From: Seohaeicola saemankumensis
Lineage (GTDB): Bacteria; Pseudomonadota; Alphaproteobacteria; Rhodobacterales; Rhodobacteraceae
Assembly (NCBI RefSeq): GCF_020171285.1
Contig: NZ_JAIUZI010000011.1
Coordinates: 1 to 64,000 of the forward strand
Direction: 5' to 3'
DNA: 64,000 nt
The notes under the pieces were generated by a model. That model did no database searches. It saw only the letters and a program-made list of their open reading frames with translations, and was not told the origin of the DNA. The first letter of the stretch is position 1, and every line of letters starts with the position of its first letter. This document shows positions 7,655 to 16,669 of the stretch, piece after piece. The translations under genes and the position numbers were made by a program.

Positions 7655-10600
7655 TTATTTGCTTCGAAATATCACAGCAATCCTGTCCAGAATTTGTGTA
7701 TTTGCATTTCGCGATGCCTTTTCTGCAGCCCGCAGCAAATCTTCCATTCGGGCACGGACTTCCGAGAGCGTCTCCGATGGCTGCTGCTCAAAGAAACCAT
7801 AAATCGCATCAATCCCCAGATAATCCGGGATCTCTCGTTCCTTTTCGCTGCGCTGGCTGACGTCTTTCTTGGCTTCAATCCAATAGGGGTCGAGTTCCTG
7901 GGCCCAGGTCTCCGCTAGCTTTTCAAGCGACGGGAGCGTCAAATGCCCGAACCTGTTGTAGCCTTGGTTCTTGGAAGGGCCGGACGAGAGAAACCTATCT
8001 AAGGACTCCAAGAGTGAAACCGTGCGCTCGGGACGAATATCCCAGTGTGCCAGACCTTCCAAAGTCGGCTGAAGGCCCTCGATCACAGAACTGAGTTCGG
8101 TTTCTGTCGGTCGGTGCTGGTGTTTTCCGGCTTTAACGGTCTCGCCATAGGCCTCGCGCAGCAACCGCGTCACTTCTGGCTGATCCCGGATGATTTCTTG
8201 TCGATCACCTGTCTCGCGGACGGCCAACAGCCGGGGTGGCAAATAGGATGCTTCGACCAGCGATGGTGACCGCCCACCAAGGGCAATGATGGTCATCGGG
8301 GACTTGCCAGCGAGAAGACACAGCTCAGCGCCCCAGAGGCTTTGGGGCTTGATGCGCTCCATAGAATTGAGGAGATCGTCTGGCAGCTCGCGCCGCATGT
8401 CTTCAACCAGATCGTAGAGATTATTCGGGCGAAGCGGCCGCGGTTTCTTGTGCTGCTCCAGGATCAGGTCTGTCAGATCGCCGGCAGAGAATTCCAAATA
8501 CTCGTCAGCAAGATCTGACGCACCGACCCCCGAAAGCAGAGCGATAGACTCGATGCGATCACGGCCTTTTTTGTCGGACGACAGCACAAGCCCGGGCAGA
8601 TCGAAGGTGGTGTAGGTGATCTTGGAATGTGGGCTGTCGATACGGTCGATCCGCCCCAGTCCCTGAAGCATGCTCTTGATGTCCGAAGTAACGCCGACGA
8701 TGCCCAGGGCGCGTGCGCGCTGGAGGTTGATGCCTTCGGCCATTTGAAAGGTCATGAACATGGCGCGGCGGTGGTCGTCGGACGCCTTCTTGCCGTCGAG
8801 AGCCAGGTATTCTTGGGCTTCTGCACCATTTCGGGCGACGGTAATGCCGGTACCAGGTCCCAGTTTGTGATTGGCAGCCACAAGGATCACGTCGGGTTTT
8901 GGGCCCTTCCGGGAATACAGAAGGCGTGCATAGACCTCCAGAACGCCAATCCGCTCAGAAAGGAAGATCACTTGCCGGTGCTGATTGAGCATCTCTGCCA
9001 TATGTTCGGCGCGCTGCTCATCGATCGCATCAAGTTCCGGGCTCTGCAGCAATTCACCGATGCGGTCGCAAATCGGCGTCGTCGTTCGTTTGTCGAGAGG
9101 AAGCTCGCCGCTCTTCGGTGTGATTGTAATTGTTGCGGTCTTCCCACCGCGGCTTTCACGTTCTGAGCGCCTAAGGCTCTCGCCAATCGACGTGCGGCCG
9201 CGCGCATCTGCATCTGCGGCCCGCCTGCGTTCCCAATCTTCTCGCGCGAAGGTGATTGACGACCTCAAGATCGCCAGAAAGTTCCGAATGTGGATCCGCG
9301 CCTTGTCATGAAAGCGGACTTCCGTATGGCCTGCTCGCTTTGGGTCGGCAGATACAAGAGTTGTGCCCGTCGAGATACTCTCAGCCAGTTTCCTGATTTC
9401 GTCCAGGATGGCCGATTGTTCGGGCGTAAGATCGGCATCGATCCTGATGCTTTCGATTTCAGGGTACGCATAGATCCCAGGTCCACGTTTCTTGGACTCT
9501 CCGACGCAATGGCGCTGTCGCCTAACCACGTAGGGCGCCAGTGCGTCCGCCATGTCGGCCTGGATTTCGCGCGGATCGAGCCGCTTTCCAGCTAGGCGTT
9601 CTTCGGCTTCCTCGATTGGTTGCGCGAGGTCCGCCTCAGACTGGAACATGTCTTCCATGCCAGATCGCTGCCGATCCTCGAAGTTCTGTCGAAGAGCGCG
9701 GAGTGTGTTCAACTCGGATGCTCTCTCGCGTCCTCGCTTGAGGTTGTCGTTGATCCTGGCGGTGATTTCGGGGGGCACATAGATCGAGGCGCGTCGTTCA
9801 TGAAAGGCGAGCAATCCATCCAAGCCCTGGTTCCCCATCAGGGTCGCTGACAGGCACGACGTCCAGATCGCAGGGCTTTGTTCGAAGACGAGGGAACGTC
9901 TCGACGGGGCGAGATAGCGGGAGTTCAATCGATGACTCTCGTCCACGATCATGGAGGCAGAAGACCGCACGCCTCGGTTTATCTCCTCAAGCTCTTCGGC
10001 CTCTTCGCCTTTGCTGCGTGAAAGATGGCTATGCTTGATGAGATTGAGGTTTGCTGGCTTGCTCTTGTCCCAATTACGAAAAACGCTTGCCGGAATGATG
10101 CCGAGCGCACCATTGCGCGTTTGGTCAGGACGTTCATTTCCATGTCGAAGAACGACGCTCGAGTGCATCGTCGGCAAGACAGTCGCCAAGTGCTTGCCAA
10201 TGTCCGTCTTGCCTGCACCTGTCGGCGCTTCGACAAATGCAAACCCGTGCTCGTAGGCTGTGCCTGCGGCCTCGTAGACGAGATCGGTCTGGAACGGCAG
10301 CGGCGATCGCCCAGCGGCGCCGTCGCCGCCAACACGCCACGGCGCATAGGACGTCATTTCGTGAACTGTTCGAGCGAGGGCTTCTTCGGCGCTTACAGGC
10401 CTCAGAAGTGCCCTAAGGATCTCGAGAGCTTGTTCAGTCCAGTCGGTACCAAGCGTCCAGAAGTCTTCGGCAGCTGCGCGACGCGTTGTGGCAAGATCAG
10501 GAAAAGCTTGAAGATCGTCGACGTACTCGAGGTTGCGTCTAAAGCCGCCAACCGAGAAGTTGGCGCTGCCGGCGAGCGCGCCTGCGTCACTGATGAAGAG

Positions 10601-11137
10601 CTTCGCGTGAAGCATCGCGTGGGCACGACCAAACCGCTCTCGAGCCAAATCACTATCGAAGATACGAAGCGAGATCGCTCCTGATGCGATCGCATCGTAA
10701 GCCAGGACAGCCCGTAATTCGTCGAGGGAGCGCAGCGATAGCCCGCGCGTTTCAAGGAAATAGTCACGGGCCTCTTCCGACAGCTCACGCCCATCACCGT
10801 CCATGCGGCTTTGATTGTCGGTATTCGTCCCGAATATGATCCGGATCGTTTCAGGGGGCTCAGATACAATGCTGGGCCGAACACGAAGGATGATCGACAT
10901 CGCAGACAGAAAGTCCTGATATCCGGTCACGACGAGAGCGTTTGATCCATTCAGAGTGCGCTCAACGAGCTCTCGGACGGATCGTTCCCCATTTGTCGCC
11001 CAGACCAGTTCGTGGTCGGTGGCGCTTTCGGCCGAGGGCGTTGGCTCAACATCGACGTCCACAGCCTCTTGCTCGCGTTCCTTGGAACCACGAAACAAAA
11101 ACCTTGATATGAAACTGTCTGCTCGCTCGCGCGCCAT
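7655..11137 (-). CDS. Phospholipase D-like / SF2 helicase fusion protein
   Basis: This 1160-residue protein begins with a phospholipase-D-type nuclease region carrying one HKD-like motif (HAKLFISD near residue 177, then GSANFS). The helicase has Walker A APTGAGKT near 304, motif II DESH near 399, SAT near 430 and a C-terminal RecA domain ending in QGLGRIDRID. A long C-terminal tail follows. PLD domains with one HKD motif usually act as dimers. The ATG at 11137 was preferred over the GTG at 11146 because GAGGTGA lies just upstream of it. It is the first gene of the McrBC operon and probably works with it in defence; this is inferred from context. Confidence 0.85.
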   Translation of the reverse strand: MARERADSFISRFLFRGSKEREQEAVDVDVEPTPSAESATDHELVWATNGERSVRELVERTLNGSNALVVTGYQDFLSAMSIILRVRPSIVSEPPETIRIIFGTNTDNQSRMDGDGRELSEEARDYFLETRGLSLRSLDELRAVLAYDAIASGAISLRIFDSDLARERFGRAHAMLHAKLFISDAGALAGSANFSVGGFRRNLEYVDDLQAFPDLATTRRAAAEDFWTLGTDWTEQALEILRALLRPVSAEEALARTVHEMTSYAPWRVGGDGAAGRSPLPFQTDLVYEAAGTAYEHGFAFVEAPTGAGKTDIGKHLATVLPTMHSSVVLRHGNERPDQTRNGALGIIPASVFRNWDKSKPANLNLIKHSHLSRSKGEEAEELEEINRGVRSSASMIVDESHRLNSRYLAPSRRSLVFEQSPAIWTSCLSATLMGNQGLDGLLAFHERRASIYVPPEITARINDNLKRGRERASELNTLRALRQNFEDRQRSGMEDMFQSEADLAQPIEEAEERLAGKRLDPREIQADMADALAPYVVRRQRHCVGESKKRGPGIYAYPEIESIRIDADLTPEQSAILDEIRKLAESISTGTTLVSADPKRAGHTEVRFHDKARIHIRNFLAILRSSITFAREDWERRRAADADARGRTSIGESLRRSERESRGGKTATITITPKSGELPLDKRTTTPICDRIGELLQSPELDAIDEQRAEHMAEMLNQHRQVIFLSERIGVLEVYARLLYSRKGPKPDVILVAANHKLGPGTGITVARNGAEAQEYLALDGKKASDDHRRAMFMTFQMAEGINLQRARALGIVGVTSDIKSMLQGLGRIDRIDSPHSKITYTTFDLPGLVLSSDKKGRDRIESIALLSGVGASDLADEYLEFSAGDLTDLILEQHKKPRPLRPNNLYDLVEDMRRELPDDLLNSMERIKPQSLWGAELCLLAGKSPMTIIALGGRSPSLVEASYLPPRLLAVRETGDRQEIIRDQPEVTRLLREAYGETVKAGKHQHRPTETELSSVIEGLQPTLEGLAHWDIRPERTVSLLESLDRFLSSGPSKNQGYNRFGHLTLPSLEKLAETWAQELDPYWIEAKKDVSQRSEKEREIPDYLGIDAIYGFFEQQPSETLSEVRARMEDLLRAAEKASRNANTQILDRIAVIFRSK

Positions 11138-11226
11138 TCCGGTCACCTCGCAAGCAGTCTAGCGGTTCAGATGATTCCTCCAACCCATTGAATTCGGAAC
11201 AATTCACATCGGGTTAGGAAAACTAG

Positions 11227-11288
11227 TGAGCCGGAACGCCTTTCCGTAAGGTCAGTCGCTCCGGCTCAGACGCGAGGTAATTCTCGCG
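11227..11288. other. Two inverted repeats in the 11138-11457 intergenic stretch
   Basis: This 320-base stretch has no gene. It holds a 9-bp inverted repeat TGAGCCGGA ... TCCGGCTCA (arms 11227-11235 and 11260-11268, 24-base spacer), then a perfect 6-bp hairpin CGCGAG-GTAATT-CTCGCG (11271-11288). No T-run follows either, so they are not clear terminators. They lie between the ParB-like gene stop and the start of the helicase-McrBC operon, so they may end the former transcript or serve the promoter of the latter. Nothing else recognisable was seen here. Confidence 0.45.
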
Positions 11289-11457
11289 AGTCTGGCCGAG
11301 TGGATAATCTCGGCGTGGTGGGCCCCGCGCGGGATCGCCGCCATCCCCACCGCCGCGCTCGATCCGCCCCACCGTGCGGCGTCTCCTGCGGTCCCCGCGC
11401 TTCTATGGGTCCGGGTCCCCGAATGCAGCCCAGCCGAAATTGACCGAACTGCTCGGA

Positions 11458-12357
11458 TCAGGAGGCCAGGGCCTCCGTCTCCGTGATCTTTTCGAACTCA
11501 GGCAGAAACTCGGGATGATACATCTCGAGATACCGTGTGACGCGTGCATTGGTGATGAGTTTGGAGACGTAACCGCGCGCGAGAACCAGATCGAGGTGAT
11601 CACTGCCATAGGTGTCCTCGACCAGGCGCAACTCTCGCTCTAAGTTGGCGGACTCGCGCTCCATCAGCTCGAGTTGCTGTCGAGAGATCCCTTTCACAGC
11701 TTTCGGCTTCTCCGGATCTTTCAACTGGCTGGCCGGTGTCGCCGCCAGAAGCGAGCGGGCGTAATTGACGGTGTATTTGTTCATCGTCACCATCAGCTCC
11801 GCGGCTTCTATCTGGCGCATCGGCTTCATCTTTTTCAGGATCTGGAACCCGGTCAGCGCGACCTGCTTATCCTTGAGAAGCTCAGCTGCCTCTGGGCAGA
11901 TGCCATCCAGCAAGTGCTTTTTGTCCTGCAAGGATTTGACGTTCACATTGAGCGCCCGGGCCAGCCGTTCTTCGGGAACACCGCGCTCGAGAGCTTTCAG
12001 GATCATCTTGTGTTCCTGAATTGTGGCAAGGCGGCTGATGCGCTTGTTGTAGGTGAAGGCCTCGTCGTCTGTCGAAACCTGACATGGTGCATCCTGATGA
12101 CCGAGATCCGCCAGGATCGCGAGGCGCACGTGGCCGTCGAGCAGCATGTATTTCTCGGGATCGGATTGGTCACGGACGACGACAAGCGGCTCGACAAGCC
12201 CAACCTCTTTGATGGACGCGACGACCTGGCGGTACTTCACCGTATCCTTGCTTTCTTTGCGAACTGCGTAGAGCGGGCAGATCTGATCTAGCGGCAGCTG
12301 AATGAGGTCTCTCTCAAACGCCATGCTGATCGATTTGGAGCGTCCGGATCGCGTCAT
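11458..12357 (-). CDS. ParB/RepB-like partition-type protein (second of a pair)
   Basis: The 299-residue protein has a ParB-N domain: LPLDQICPLYAVRKES, then YMLLDGHVRLAIL (the GHRR-like CTP-binding box in its RepB-type form). A central helical DNA-binding region and a RepB-type C-terminal domain (SRQQLELMERESANLERELR onward) follow. It starts inside the stop of the preceding ParB gene (ATGA overlap at 12357), so the two are coupled. No ParA ATPase is near, which argues against a true partition locus. In alphaproteobacteria such pairs recur beside large serine recombinases; a role in element maintenance or recombination control is an inference. Confidence 0.82.
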   Translation of the reverse strand: MTRSGRSKSISMAFERDLIQLPLDQICPLYAVRKESKDTVKYRQVVASIKEVGLVEPLVVVRDQSDPEKYMLLDGHVRLAILADLGHQDAPCQVSTDDEAFTYNKRISRLATIQEHKMILKALERGVPEERLARALNVNVKSLQDKKHLLDGICPEAAELLKDKQVALTGFQILKKMKPMRQIEAAELMVTMNKYTVNYARSLLAATPASQLKDPEKPKAVKGISRQQLELMERESANLERELRLVEDTYGSDHLDLVLARGYVSKLITNARVTRYLEMYHPEFLPEFEKITETEALAS

Positions 12358-13247
12358 CAGAGGTCTCCCGTTCGAGCGGCCAGACGGTCAGACAGGTTCT
12401 TGGGGATCGTCGCCAACCCTTCGGCCCTGAGAAGGGTGACGAAGTTTTCGTCATTCAGGAGTTTGCGCAGCGCTTCCGTAATGAACATCAACTCGTTGCG
12501 CGTCGCCGTCGCCTTTCGCAGAAGGACTTGTTTCTTCTCGACGTCGTTCTGATAGGTCCGGATCAAGCTTTCGACCGACAGCGTTCGTCTCTTTGTCCGG
12601 TCTGCGCTGGGCTGTCCTTTCCCGTATTGCTGGCGTGCCTCGACTAGGCGTTTCGCGGCCATCAGTCGGCCGCCGCGCAACTGGTTGTTCTCGTAGGCCT
12701 GGCGCAGAACATCCTGAACTTCCGTATCTTTCGCTTCAGCGATATCGACGGCAACACTGACGGGAAGCTTGCCGCTCTCAACGGCTCTGAGCAGCCTATG
12801 CTCGCCGCTCTCGAGGAGCCGAAGGATGCCGCGGACATATTTGAGAGAAAGCTGGGTTTTGCGCGCGATTTCCGGACCAGAGTAACCGCGCTCCTTCAAG
12901 CCCTTGATATCGCGCAGAAGGTCGAGGGCGCGATGTTGACGGCGTGCCAGGTTTTCGACGAGGCTCATCACCAGGCAGTCTTCGCTGCTGGCGTCGATGA
13001 CGATCGCCGGGATTTCCGTTTGACCGAGTTCCAGAAAGGCCTCCAGCCGCCCCTGGCCACAGACCAGATCGTATCGCACGCCATTCTCGCTTTGGCGGGC
13101 TGCGACGGTGATTGGCCGTTTCAACCCGAGCTCGGCGATGTTGTCGACGATTTCTCTGAAAGCCTTTCGATTCCTCACGCGCGGGTTCACCACAGTGATG
13201 CGATCCATCGGGATCAATTCGGCTGCTTGGGGTTGTGGGTCTGCCAT
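12357..13247 (-). CDS. ParB-N domain protein (first of a pair)
   Basis: The start was set at ATG 13247 (MADPQPQAAELIPMDRITVV), which shares a base with the stop of the recombinase (TGATG). This gives 296 residues instead of a longer frame running back into the recombinase. The ParB-N fold is visible: VNPRVRNRKAFREIVDNIAE, then YDLVCGQGRLEAFLELG and VMSLVENLARR, a ParB-type helix pattern, followed by an HTH region (YSGPEIARKTQLSLKYVRGI). The tail is lysine/arginine-rich. Together with the following RepB-like gene and the recombinase it forms a three-gene coupled operon, so stoichiometric expression is likely. Confidence 0.85.
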   Translation of the reverse strand: MADPQPQAAELIPMDRITVVNPRVRNRKAFREIVDNIAELGLKRPITVAARQSENGVRYDLVCGQGRLEAFLELGQTEIPAIVIDASSEDCLVMSLVENLARRQHRALDLLRDIKGLKERGYSGPEIARKTQLSLKYVRGILRLLESGEHRLLRAVESGKLPVSVAVDIAEAKDTEVQDVLRQAYENNQLRGGRLMAAKRLVEARQQYGKGQPSADRTKRRTLSVESLIRTYQNDVEKKQVLLRKATATRNELMFITEALRKLLNDENFVTLLRAEGLATIPKNLSDRLAARTGDL

Positions 13248-14788
13248 CAGGCCACCTCCGGAACTGGGACGTGAACTGCCATGTCGAACAATGGCTCCAG
13301 CGTCTCGAAACGATAGGCATCGAGCGACAAACCGTTGTGTTCGGCCAGGCGTATGCGCGGGAGGGTCATGTCTAGGCTCGGAAGCAGGTAGTAGTCGAGC
13401 GGCCGTTGGTTCGGCCGATCCATGCGCACGGCGATCGTAATGTCGGGCTTGAGGCTCATATCGAAGCGGATGTTCCACCGCAGAGAGCCCGCATTGGTTT
13501 CGTTGCACCGGACGATGACAAGAGACGCGGTGAATTCACCATTGATGGTGAGCAGGTCTGTTCGGGGATGCCGCTCTAACTTGCCGCCCGAAGCCTCGAT
13601 GCCGGCAATCGTCTCGGCGACAATGTCCGGATGGAGCTCGCGCAAGCGTCGATTGATCTCGATATATCTGTAGTCTCGATCGGGCTTGAACCCGACAAGC
13701 CGATAGGCGCGCAGGAGGCTGCCAAACCGTGATCGGTACGCGCTGCTCGATGGCAACGCTTCTGCTTCGTCTATGACGAGACCAGACAGAAAGCCCTCGG
13801 CCTCGAATACTTCCTTCAAGCCTTCGAGCATTTCGTCGTCGGTGAGCTTGCTCGATCGCGCGGTGATGATGGCGTTTGCGGCGGCAAAGAGATCAGGATC
13901 GACGATCCTTTCAAAAGCGCCCTCGGCGCGGACCCATATCTCGGGATCGTTTTGCACACGCCGTTTCTTCAGTTTGAAGGAGCTACGGTTCCAGACGTTG
14001 TTGCCGATGTATTTCTCGTTGATCAGGATTTGATGGACGGTCCCGCGGGTCCAGGCCCGGTCGAGGTCGGTCAGGATACCACGGGCATTCAGAACCTCGG
14101 CAATTTCGGTCTCGGACTTTCGATCTTCGACAAAGGCTTGGAAAATCTCCCGGACGACAGCGATCTCTTCGGCTGGGCCTGGGACTAGGGTAACGCGATC
14201 CGTTTGAATGCTCTTGTGTTCACCGCGCTCAAGGATGCCTTTCGCGCCACCATGCTCGTCAATCAACATGCGCCGCAGGCCGAAGCCAGGCGGACCTCCC
14301 TGGCGATAACCGAGTTCGATCAGGCGGCATTGGCCCGTGAAGACCTTCTGCGACAGCTCGCGGCTGTATTCTCCGGCCATGGCGCGCTTGACGCCTTTGA
14401 CGATCGTAGAGACCGGACTGCCGTCGTTTTCGAACTGCTCGGCGCAATAGATGACGGAGATGCCGGCACGTTTGCAGATGTACTCGTAATAGGCGCTCTC
14501 GTCCGCATCCTGAAACCGCCCCCAACGGCTGATGTCATAGACGAGTACAGTATCGAAATCGGCTTTGCCGGATTGAATATCGTCGATCAGTTGCTTGAGC
14601 CCGTCGCGGCCCTGGATTCTTAGACCGCTCTTTCCCTCATCCGAATAGGTGCGGACGATCTCGATGCCGCGCTGCTCAGCGTAATGCGCGATCGCGTCCG
14701 ACTGGTTCTCGGTCGAATAGCGTTGGTGCTCGGTCGACATGCGGACGTATTGGGCGGCGCGCCGAGGCGGCGCTCCTTTTGGAGCCAT
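13247..14788 (-). CDS. Large serine recombinase
   Basis: The catalytic resolvase domain opens AAQYVRMSTEHQRYSTENQ, with the nucleophile Ser in RMSTEHQ (Ser18 counting from the chosen ATG at 14788), followed by YSDEGKSGLRIQGRDGL and YDISRWGRFQD. A recombinase domain follows (GYRQGGPPGFGLRRML, LNARGILTDLDRAWTRGTV), and the C-terminal ~200 residues are unlike classic integrases. Enzymes of this class insert or excise mobile elements at specific sites. An upstream TTG at 14821 is also open, but no good ribosome site decides between the two. It heads the recombinase-ParB-ParB operon and diverges from the small gene at 14913. Confidence 0.9.
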   Translation of the reverse strand: MAPKGAPPRRAAQYVRMSTEHQRYSTENQSDAIAHYAEQRGIEIVRTYSDEGKSGLRIQGRDGLKQLIDDIQSGKADFDTVLVYDISRWGRFQDADESAYYEYICKRAGISVIYCAEQFENDGSPVSTIVKGVKRAMAGEYSRELSQKVFTGQCRLIELGYRQGGPPGFGLRRMLIDEHGGAKGILERGEHKSIQTDRVTLVPGPAEEIAVVREIFQAFVEDRKSETEIAEVLNARGILTDLDRAWTRGTVHQILINEKYIGNNVWNRSSFKLKKRRVQNDPEIWVRAEGAFERIVDPDLFAAANAIITARSSKLTDDEMLEGLKEVFEAEGFLSGLVIDEAEALPSSSAYRSRFGSLLRAYRLVGFKPDRDYRYIEINRRLRELHPDIVAETIAGIEASGGKLERHPRTDLLTINGEFTASLVIVRCNETNAGSLRWNIRFDMSLKPDITIAVRMDRPNQRPLDYYLLPSLDMTLPRIRLAEHNGLSLDAYRFETLEPLFDMAVHVPVPEVA

Positions 14789-14912
14789 TGCGCTCTGGTC
14801 ATGTCCGTCCCTCCAGCTCAAGTGCCGAGCCCTTCATCTTTTGCCTTCGCCAAATCGGTGGGAATGCCTGTGATTCCATGGGGCCGAAGCATAGACGCGG
14901 AGGTTCGGAAAA

Positions 14913-15299
14913 ATGTTTCCTAAGATGCGCAAGACTTTTCCAGATGACGACGAAGGGAAGGTCGATCGACTAAAATACCAAATGGCCATTGCGGCCGCGT
15001 TGAAGCGGGAGCTCGGCGGATCTCATCGGGCGATTAAGATCGTGATGCGCTGGACGGGTGTCTCGGAGCGAACAGCCAAGAACTGGCTCGCGGGCTCCCA
15101 CGGTCCGGCTGGAGAGCATCTGGTCGAGCTCATGCGGAATTCGAACGAGGTGTTGGCAGCCGTGCTCTCGCTTGCCGGGCGAGGTGAGTTGAAGATTGGG
15201 GCCGGACTTCACGAAACCCGCGAGACCCTTCTTCAGCTGCTTGAAGTCTTGGACAGCCTTCTCGGAACTTCCGAGGCAGGGGCTGGTGAAAACGAGTAG
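14913..15299 (+). CDS. Small HTH-like protein next to the recombinase
   Basis: This 128-residue protein is not a named family I can place with certainty. Residues about 30-60 (LGGSHRAIKIVMRWTGVSER followed by TAKNWLAG) have a helix-turn-helix pattern, and the remainder is helical and leucine-rich. It diverges from the recombinase operon with a 124-base gap, and GGAGG at 14898 precedes the ATG. Similar small DNA-binding proteins accompany integrative elements, so a regulator of the recombinase is plausible. The gene reads on the plus strand while nearly all neighbours to the left read on the minus strand. Confidence 0.65.
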   Translation: MFPKMRKTFPDDDEGKVDRLKYQMAIAAALKRELGGSHRAIKIVMRWTGVSERTAKNWLAGSHGPAGEHLVELMRNSNEVLAAVLSLAGRGELKIGAGLHETRETLLQLLEVLDSLLGTSEAGAGENE

Positions 15300-15443
15300 G
15301 CGGCGTTTCGCGCCAGGTGTGCGGCACTCCTGAGTAGAGCGACGTTCAGTTCGAAGTCGCTTCGCTCGATCAAAATCGAGAAAATTCAGAAAGTTAGAAA
15401 ATCGCCCGGAATTCCCGGGGTGTTCTCGTGCGCCGCCATTTTA

Positions 15444-15476
15444 GTAGAGACTGGTTCGCATTGGTCTCCCAGCACC
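15444..15476 (+). repeat. Solo IS6 right-end remnant
   Basis: The 33 bases match the right end of IS6 copy 1 (2075-2107) at nearly every position; the shared core is GAGACTGGTTCGCATT, followed by GTCT and CAGCACC. No transposase remains beside it. It marks a former IS6 insertion or a deletion endpoint. The surrounding gene-free stretch (15300-15829) otherwise shows only the terminator at 15506 and no recognisable gene. Confidence 0.6.
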
Positions 15477-15505
15477 GCCACTTGCACATTGCAAACCCGA
15501 AAACA

Positions 15506-15530
15506 GGTCCCTCGCGGGGCCTTTTTCTTT
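15506..15530 (+). terminator. Rho-independent terminator
   Basis: GGTCCC pairs with GGGGCC (one G-T wobble) across a TCGC loop and is followed directly by TTTTT. It reads rightward and could end a transcript from the HTH-like gene at 14913, although the IS6 end remnant lies between. Confidence 0.65.
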
Positions 15531-15829
15531 ATGTGCCAAAGGGGTTTGCAGGGACTATCCGCCCTTCGGAGACTGGCCGCCTGCGCGAGATCGGTCTCCG
15601 AACGCCCAGCGTCTCTTTCCACCCGCCCTTCGCTCCCGGCGAGACGGGTTCAAAACCCCCATAGATTTCAACGAACTGATCGGATCGCATTGCGCCCGTG
15701 TTTCGCTGGTTCCGGCTTGTCTCAAAGCAGATGGCGACGCGACACGGGCGGCGTGGTGGATGGTATGTCTTGGGAGTTTTGCGCGAAGTCTCTGATGACA
15801 AACGCAGTTTCGGCCCCTAGCCTGGCGCA

Positions 15830-16666
15830 ATGTCGAACGGGGCCTGGACAGATCAAGAGAACGACCTGATCGTTGCGGATTACTTCGCGATGCTGGCCGA
15901 CGACGTCTCTGGCCGCCCTTACAACAAGGCTGAGCACCGGCGCGGGCTTATGCCGCTGTTGAATGATCGGTCCGAGGGATCGGTCGAGTTCAAGCACCAG
16001 AACATCAGCGCCGTGCTGAAGGGGCTGGGTGAGGACTGGATCCCGGGCTACAAGCCAGCCTTCAATTTCCAGATGACGCTGGTGGATGCCGTGGCGCGAT
16101 GGCTGGCGCTGAACCCGGCATGGCTCGGCCGCCATTCGGGTACCGGAGCGCCGACTGGCCTCGCGGAGGCACGCCCGATCTGGATCGGGCCGCCGCCCAC
16201 GTTGTCGAACCAGCCGCCGCCGCAGGAGCTGGAGCAGATGCTGCACATCGCCCGCAAATTCGATGTCGCAGCGCGAGACGAGCGAAACCGCGCCCTCGGC
16301 CGGGCCGGTGAGGAACGCGTGCTGGCGCACGAACGTGCAGCCCTGAAATCAGCGGGCCGCGACGATCTTGCGCGCAAGGTCAGGTGGGTTTCGGAGGAGG
16401 ATGGCGATGGCGCCGGCTACGACATCGCGAGTTTCGCGCCGGACGGCCGTCCGCGCCTGATCGAGGTGAAGACGACGAATGGCTGGGAGCGCACGCCTTT
16501 TCATATCAGCCGCAACGAGCTGGCTGTGGCCGAGGAGCGGCGCTCGCAATGGTCCCTGTTCCGCCTGTGGAACTTCGCGCGCGAGCCGAAAGCGTTTGAG
16601 CTGCACCCGCCGTTGGACGCGCATGTCTCGCTGACCGCGACGTCCTTTCAGGCGAGTTTTCATTGA
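15830..16666 (+). CDS. DUF3883-domain protein (nuclease-like)
   Basis: In this 278-residue protein the C-terminal part contains GYDIASFAPDGRPRLIEVKT and then RTPFHISRNELAVAEE, the DUF3883 pattern. DUF3883 is thought to be a PD-(D/E)xK-like domain, with Asp in GYDI and Glu/Lys in IEVK as the presumptive catalytic set. The N-terminal ~130 residues (NDLIVADYFAMLADDVSG, FKHQNISAVLKGLG) form a helical region seen in stand-alone homologues. It is a frequent companion of restriction and defence genes. It stands alone on the plus strand, tail to tail with the next gene with only 3 bases between the stops. Confidence 0.8.
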   Translation: MSNGAWTDQENDLIVADYFAMLADDVSGRPYNKAEHRRGLMPLLNDRSEGSVEFKHQNISAVLKGLGEDWIPGYKPAFNFQMTLVDAVARWLALNPAWLGRHSGTGAPTGLAEARPIWIGPPPTLSNQPPPQELEQMLHIARKFDVAARDERNRALGRAGEERVLAHERAALKSAGRDDLARKVRWVSEEDGDGAGYDIASFAPDGRPRLIEVKTTNGWERTPFHISRNELAVAEERRSQWSLFRLWNFAREPKAFELHPPLDAHVSLTATSFQASFH

Positions 16667-16669
16667 GGG

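Noticed and set aside
11458..13247. Plasmid replication/partition locus (repABC)
   Set aside because: There are two ParB-like proteins, but no ParA/RepA and no RepC are present, and the genes are coupled to a serine recombinase instead.
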